Below are positions 61,394-64,000 of a stretch of DNA of 64,000 bases, in pieces. The notes beneath the pieces were generated by a model. It made no database searches. It saw only the letters and a program-made list of their open reading frames with translations, and had not been told where the DNA came from. Made by a program: the position numbers and the translations under genes. Numbering within the stretch: position 1 is the first letter of the stretch; each line of letters starts with the position of its first letter. The stretch comes from Xanthomonas arboricola. Its GTDB lineage: Bacteria > Pseudomonadota > Gammaproteobacteria > Xanthomonadales > Xanthomonadaceae. The stretch spans positions 599,572-663,571 of the forward strand of contig NZ_MIGY01000003.1 in assembly GCF_002940665.1 (NCBI RefSeq), written 5' to 3'.

Positions 61394-62142
61394 CAGTAGC
61401 CCCGGCCCCAGGCCAGTTCGTAAGCGCGGTGCAGGCGTTCGTAATCCTTGTCGACCTCTTCGCGGCTGCGGTTGCCACGCAACTTCAGCAGCGAGCGGTG
61501 CAGGCGCTTGAGATTGCGTTCGCGCCAGCGCGTGGCCGGAATGCGCAACACGCCGCGGTCGAAATCGATCAACCAGCCATGCCCGCCGGCATCGAACAGG
61601 ATGTTGTGCGCATTGAGATCGGCATGATCCAGGCCGGCGCGATGAAAACGCGCGATCAGCCGCCCGGTTTCTTCCCACGGCGCACCGCGCCCGGCGACCT
61701 GCGCATGATCGGCGAGCGAGCGCACGTTCTCCAGGCGTTCCATCAACAACGCAGCGCGATAGCTCAGCCCCTCGCGCAAGTAACAGGCCGCCAACGGACG
61801 CGGCACCGGCAACTTGCGCTTGAGCAGTTCGCGCATCAGCCGGAACTCGGCAAAGCTGCGCGTGCGCCCAGCCCCTTTCCACAGATAGTGATCGCGACTC
61901 ACGCGCGCGGCCATGCCGCCGCGCAGGTACTGCCGCAACACGCTACGACCGAACGGCGCATCCACGAACCACGCCCCGCCACGCCCGCCTTCGTCGACCG
62001 GCCGAGCCCTGTCGCCCCAGCGCTGCGGCGAAAACAGCGCCGCATCGGCTTGCCGCAGCCGTTCGCGGTCGAACAGAATGGCGCCATAGCCGCGGCCTTC
62101 GCGGTACGGCGTCAGCGCTTCGGTGGCGTCGAAAGAAACCAT
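61393..62142 (-). CDS. kdkA: 3-deoxy-D-manno-octulosonic acid kinase
   Basis: A 249-residue kinase-fold enzyme phosphorylating Kdo in the lipopolysaccharide inner core on the cytoplasmic side. The catalytic loop [12 protein letters not shown] and the Asp of LIDFDRG are clear. The N-terminal region [21 protein letters not shown] is typical of KdkA. It is divergent from the heptosyltransferase-family gene across only 20 bases, an LPS-core gene pair. Confidence 0.93.
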   Translation of the reverse strand: MVSFDATEALTPYREGRGYGAILFDRERLRQADAALFSPQRWGDRARPVDEGGRGGAWFVDAPFGRSVLRQYLRGGMAARVSRDHYLWKGAGRTRSFAEFRLMRELLKRKLPVPRPLAACYLREGLSYRAALLMERLENVRSLADHAQVAGRGAPWEETGRLIARFHRAGLDHADLNAHNILFDAGGHGWLIDFDRGVLRIPATRWRERNLKRLHRSLLKLRGNRSREEVDKDYERLHRAYELAWGRGY

Positions 62143-62162
62143 CCATCGAGTCTAACAACACC

Positions 62163-63212
62163 ATGGCTTCTACGCCCGCTTCGTTATGCCTGCTGCGCCT
62201 GTCCGCCCTGGGCGACGTCACCCATGTGGTGCCGCTGGTGCGCACCCTGCAGGCGGGGTTTCCGGAAAGCCCGCTGCATTGGATCATCGACAAGGCCGGA
62301 CTGAAACTGCTCGACGGCCTGCCCGGCGTGCAGTTCCACGCCTACGACAAGCGCACCGGCGTGGCCGGCATGCGCGCGCTGCGCCAGTCATTGGTGCCAT
62401 TGGGTCGCTTCGATGCGCTGCTGCAGATGCAGGTGGCCTTGCGCGCGAACGTGCTGTCGGCATTCGTGCCGGCGCGGCGGCGGATCGGCTATGACCGCAG
62501 CCGCTCCAAGGACCTGCACGGCCTGTTCGTCAACGAGCGCATCGCCGACCGCCCCGGCATCCACGTGCTCGACGCCATCGGCAGCTTTGCGCAGCCGCTC
62601 GGCCTGACCCAGACCCAGGTGCACTGGGACTTGCCGGTCCCCGACGAGTCCCATCGCTGGGCACGCGCACAATGGGACGACGACGGCCGCCCGGTGCTGA
62701 TGATCTCGCCATGTTCCAGTCACGCACGCCGCAACTGGTATCCCGACCGCCATGCCGCGCTGGCCGACCATGCCGCGACTCAAGGCTGGCGGATCGTGCT
62801 GTGCGGTGGCCGCAGCGAGCTGGAACGCAGCACCGCCGATGCCATCGTCGCGGCCGCGCGCGCGCCGGTGCTGGATCTTGTCGGCAAGGACACGCTCAAG
62901 CAACTCCCCGCTCTGCTCGCCCGCGCCGATCTGGTGGTCACCCCCGATTCCGGACCGATGCACATCGCCAACGCGATGGGCACCAAGGTGCTCGGCCTGC
63001 ACGCGGCCAGCAATCCGCTGCGCAGCGGCCCGTATTCGGACGTGCGCTACTGTGTGGACCGTTACGACGCGGCCGCCCGTAAATACCTGCGCAAACCCGC
63101 CGACCAGCTGAAATGGGGCGCCAAGATCGAGTTCGACCAGGTGATGGCGCTGATCACCGTGGACGATGCGATTGCCGCATTCGAGCGTTATCGCAGCGAT
63201 CATCCACACTAA
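62163..63212 (+). CDS. Family 9 glycosyltransferase (LPS heptosyltransferase type)
   Basis: A 349-residue GT-B enzyme. The opening LCLLRLSALGDVTHVVPLVR and the C-terminal ADLVVTPDSGPMHIANAMGT are the GT9 hallmarks of WaaC/WaaF-type ADP-heptose transferases. MISPCSSHARRNWYPDRHAALAD is the nucleotide-sugar region. It is adjacent to kdkA, so LPS core assembly is the likely role; which heptose it adds is not decided. The 63213-63444 gap shows no gene. Confidence 0.92.
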   Translation: MASTPASLCLLRLSALGDVTHVVPLVRTLQAGFPESPLHWIIDKAGLKLLDGLPGVQFHAYDKRTGVAGMRALRQSLVPLGRFDALLQMQVALRANVLSAFVPARRRIGYDRSRSKDLHGLFVNERIADRPGIHVLDAIGSFAQPLGLTQTQVHWDLPVPDESHRWARAQWDDDGRPVLMISPCSSHARRNWYPDRHAALADHAATQGWRIVLCGGRSELERSTADAIVAAARAPVLDLVGKDTLKQLPALLARADLVVTPDSGPMHIANAMGTKVLGLHAASNPLRSGPYSDVRYCVDRYDAAARKYLRKPADQLKWGAKIEFDQVMALITVDDAIAAFERYRSDHPH

Positions 63213-63444
63213 GTATTGGTGAGGGATAGTCGCTAGAACAGGCATTCAACCGCTGCGCAGCTGCGTGCTGCGCCATGGCGCAGTGCCCAGAACAGCCAGG
63301 AAACAAGAGCGAAACACCGCCGACTCACGCGCGCGGTAGCCAACCACCGCAGCGCCAGCTGATTCAAAGTCGGGCGACACACCAGGATGCGCCGCTCACA
63401 CACCGATCCCCCACTCAGTTACGCAGACCTGCAGTCAGCGACTC

Positions 63445-63849
63445 TCAGACGCCGGTAGCGCGATAGTCCTGATACGACTTCTCTTCCACGTACGACGAAC
63501 CCAGCGCCAGATTGATCTCTTTCTTGATGCGCGCGCGCTCGTCGTTTTCGATATAGACGCTGCGCGCCAGCTGCACGAAGCTGTCGTCGAAGGTCTTCGC
63601 CTGTTCCTTCAGCCGGATGTCGTCCTCGATCACCCATAGCCGTTCGTTGACGGCCTTGAGCACAGCACGCAGACGCACGATGTCGTGGCCGGCGGCCGGA
63701 TGCGCCATCCAGCTGGTCTCCAGCGCGGACAGTTCGCTGCGCACGTTGGCCAGCTTAACGGGGTCGCTCATGCGCTCGGACTTGATCTGCAGGATCGCGA
63801 TCTTGTCGAGCAGCTCACCAAAGGATACGGGCACCAGGATCTCGGACAT
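63445..63849 (-). CDS. DUF6165 family protein
   Basis: A 134-residue, mostly helical protein opening MSEILVPVSFGELLDKIAIL with charged coiled-coil-like helices (LKSERMSDPVKLANVRSEL-type, RLKEQAKTFDDSFVQLARS). Small proteins of this kind are often found beside glycosyltransferase genes. The biochemical role is unknown. ATG 63849 is used; the open frame upstream reaches into a terminator. Confidence 0.82.
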   Translation of the reverse strand: MSEILVPVSFGELLDKIAILQIKSERMSDPVKLANVRSELSALETSWMAHPAAGHDIVRLRAVLKAVNERLWVIEDDIRLKEQAKTFDDSFVQLARSVYIENDERARIKKEINLALGSSYVEEKSYQDYRATGV

Positions 63850-63911
63850 GACAGGTCTCCAATGGATAAGGGGCGGATTGTAACCAGCGCACCAGCGGGC
63901 GGTGGCGACAC

Positions 63912-63940
63912 ATAAACAAAAGCCCCCTTGCGGGGGCTGA
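63912..63940 (-). terminator. Rho-independent terminator facing left
   Basis: On the minus strand AGCCCCC / GGGGGCT with a 4-base loop is followed by TTTTGTTT. It would end a leftward transcript coming from beyond the window edge, just after the tRNA-like sequence at 63946. Confidence 0.85.
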
Positions 63941-63945
63941 TGCGA

Positions 63946-63971
63946 ATCTGGCGGAGAGGGGGGGGGATTCA
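63946..63971 (-). other. tRNA-Ser 3'-end-like remnant
   Basis: On the minus strand it reads GAATCCCCCCCTCTCCGCCAG, resembling a tRNA-Ser T-stem, acceptor and CCA. The T loop (normally GTTCGAATCC) is altered upstream and no acceptor 5' half is visible in the last 30 bases. It is probably an attachment-site scar or a tRNA fragment; the window ends here. Confidence 0.5.
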
Positions 63972-64000
63972 CTCGGCACTCCGTGCCTTCGCCCTGCGGG

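Noticed and set aside
63946..64000. A functional tRNA-Ser gene at the right edge
   Set aside because: The T loop is altered and neither the variable arm nor the anticodon arm appears in the remaining bases.

Overview
The window is a high-GC, densely packed proteobacterial chromosome. It very probably comes from Xanthomonas. This is inferred from the fatty-acid, pilZ-holB-mltG and 2-methylcitrate clusters, from a plant-associated type of TonB-dependent receptor, and from intergenic repeats of types I associate with that genus (GGGAATC heptamers, GTAGGAGCG palindromes). No species call is made.

Layout. 1-2.2 kb: DnaJ-like and Hsp20 chaperones behind a heat-shock promoter, then a peroxiredoxin and a ferritin-like protein. 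2.4-11.2 kb: penicillin-binding protein 1C and its usual partner, a thioester alpha-2-macroglobulin lipoprotein, separated by a CPBP protease and a decayed phosphodiesterase-like gene. 11.4-15.2 kb: palindromic repeats, an exported nucleoside hydrolase and a TonB-dependent receptor. 15.3-23.4 kb: a complete AcnD/PrpF-type 2-methylcitrate pathway (prpB, prpC, acnD, prpF) with divergent prpR and a well-formed sigma-54 promoter between. 23.5-34.6 kb: a lipoprotein, tRNA-Val, pilZ-holB-mltG-pabB, and the fab cluster (fabF, acpP, fabG, fabD, fabH, rpmF, yceD), with a decayed lipopolysaccharide-kinase-like gene where fabD and fabH meet. 34.6-40 kb: a Maf-type pyrophosphatase and three tightly linked membrane sugar-transfer genes. 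40-44.4 kb: a MoxR-DUF58-TgpA-Slp operon. 44.5-48 kb: HIT protein, recR, ebfC and dnaX.

48.3-57.9 kb is a genomic island of about 9.6 kb integrated in a tRNA-Ser(GGA) gene, bounded by an 18-bp direct repeat and headed by a tyrosine integrase. Its cargo is a Sec-exported RHS/YD-repeat polymorphic toxin with an unrecognised glycine-rich C-terminal domain, a start-stop-coupled two-helix membrane protein that is the obvious immunity candidate, a NYN-LOTUS RNase-type gene with a frameshifted C-terminus, a small hypothetical protein and a second frameshifted gene. This is the part of the window most likely to hold something undescribed.

58-64 kb returns to core genome: the SRP 4.5S RNA, a moaE-moaD-moaC-moaA molybdopterin operon joined to an MBL-fold hydrolase and the Kdo kinase kdkA, a divergent heptosyltransferase-family gene, a DUF6165 protein and a tRNA-Ser 3'-end-like remnant at the edge.
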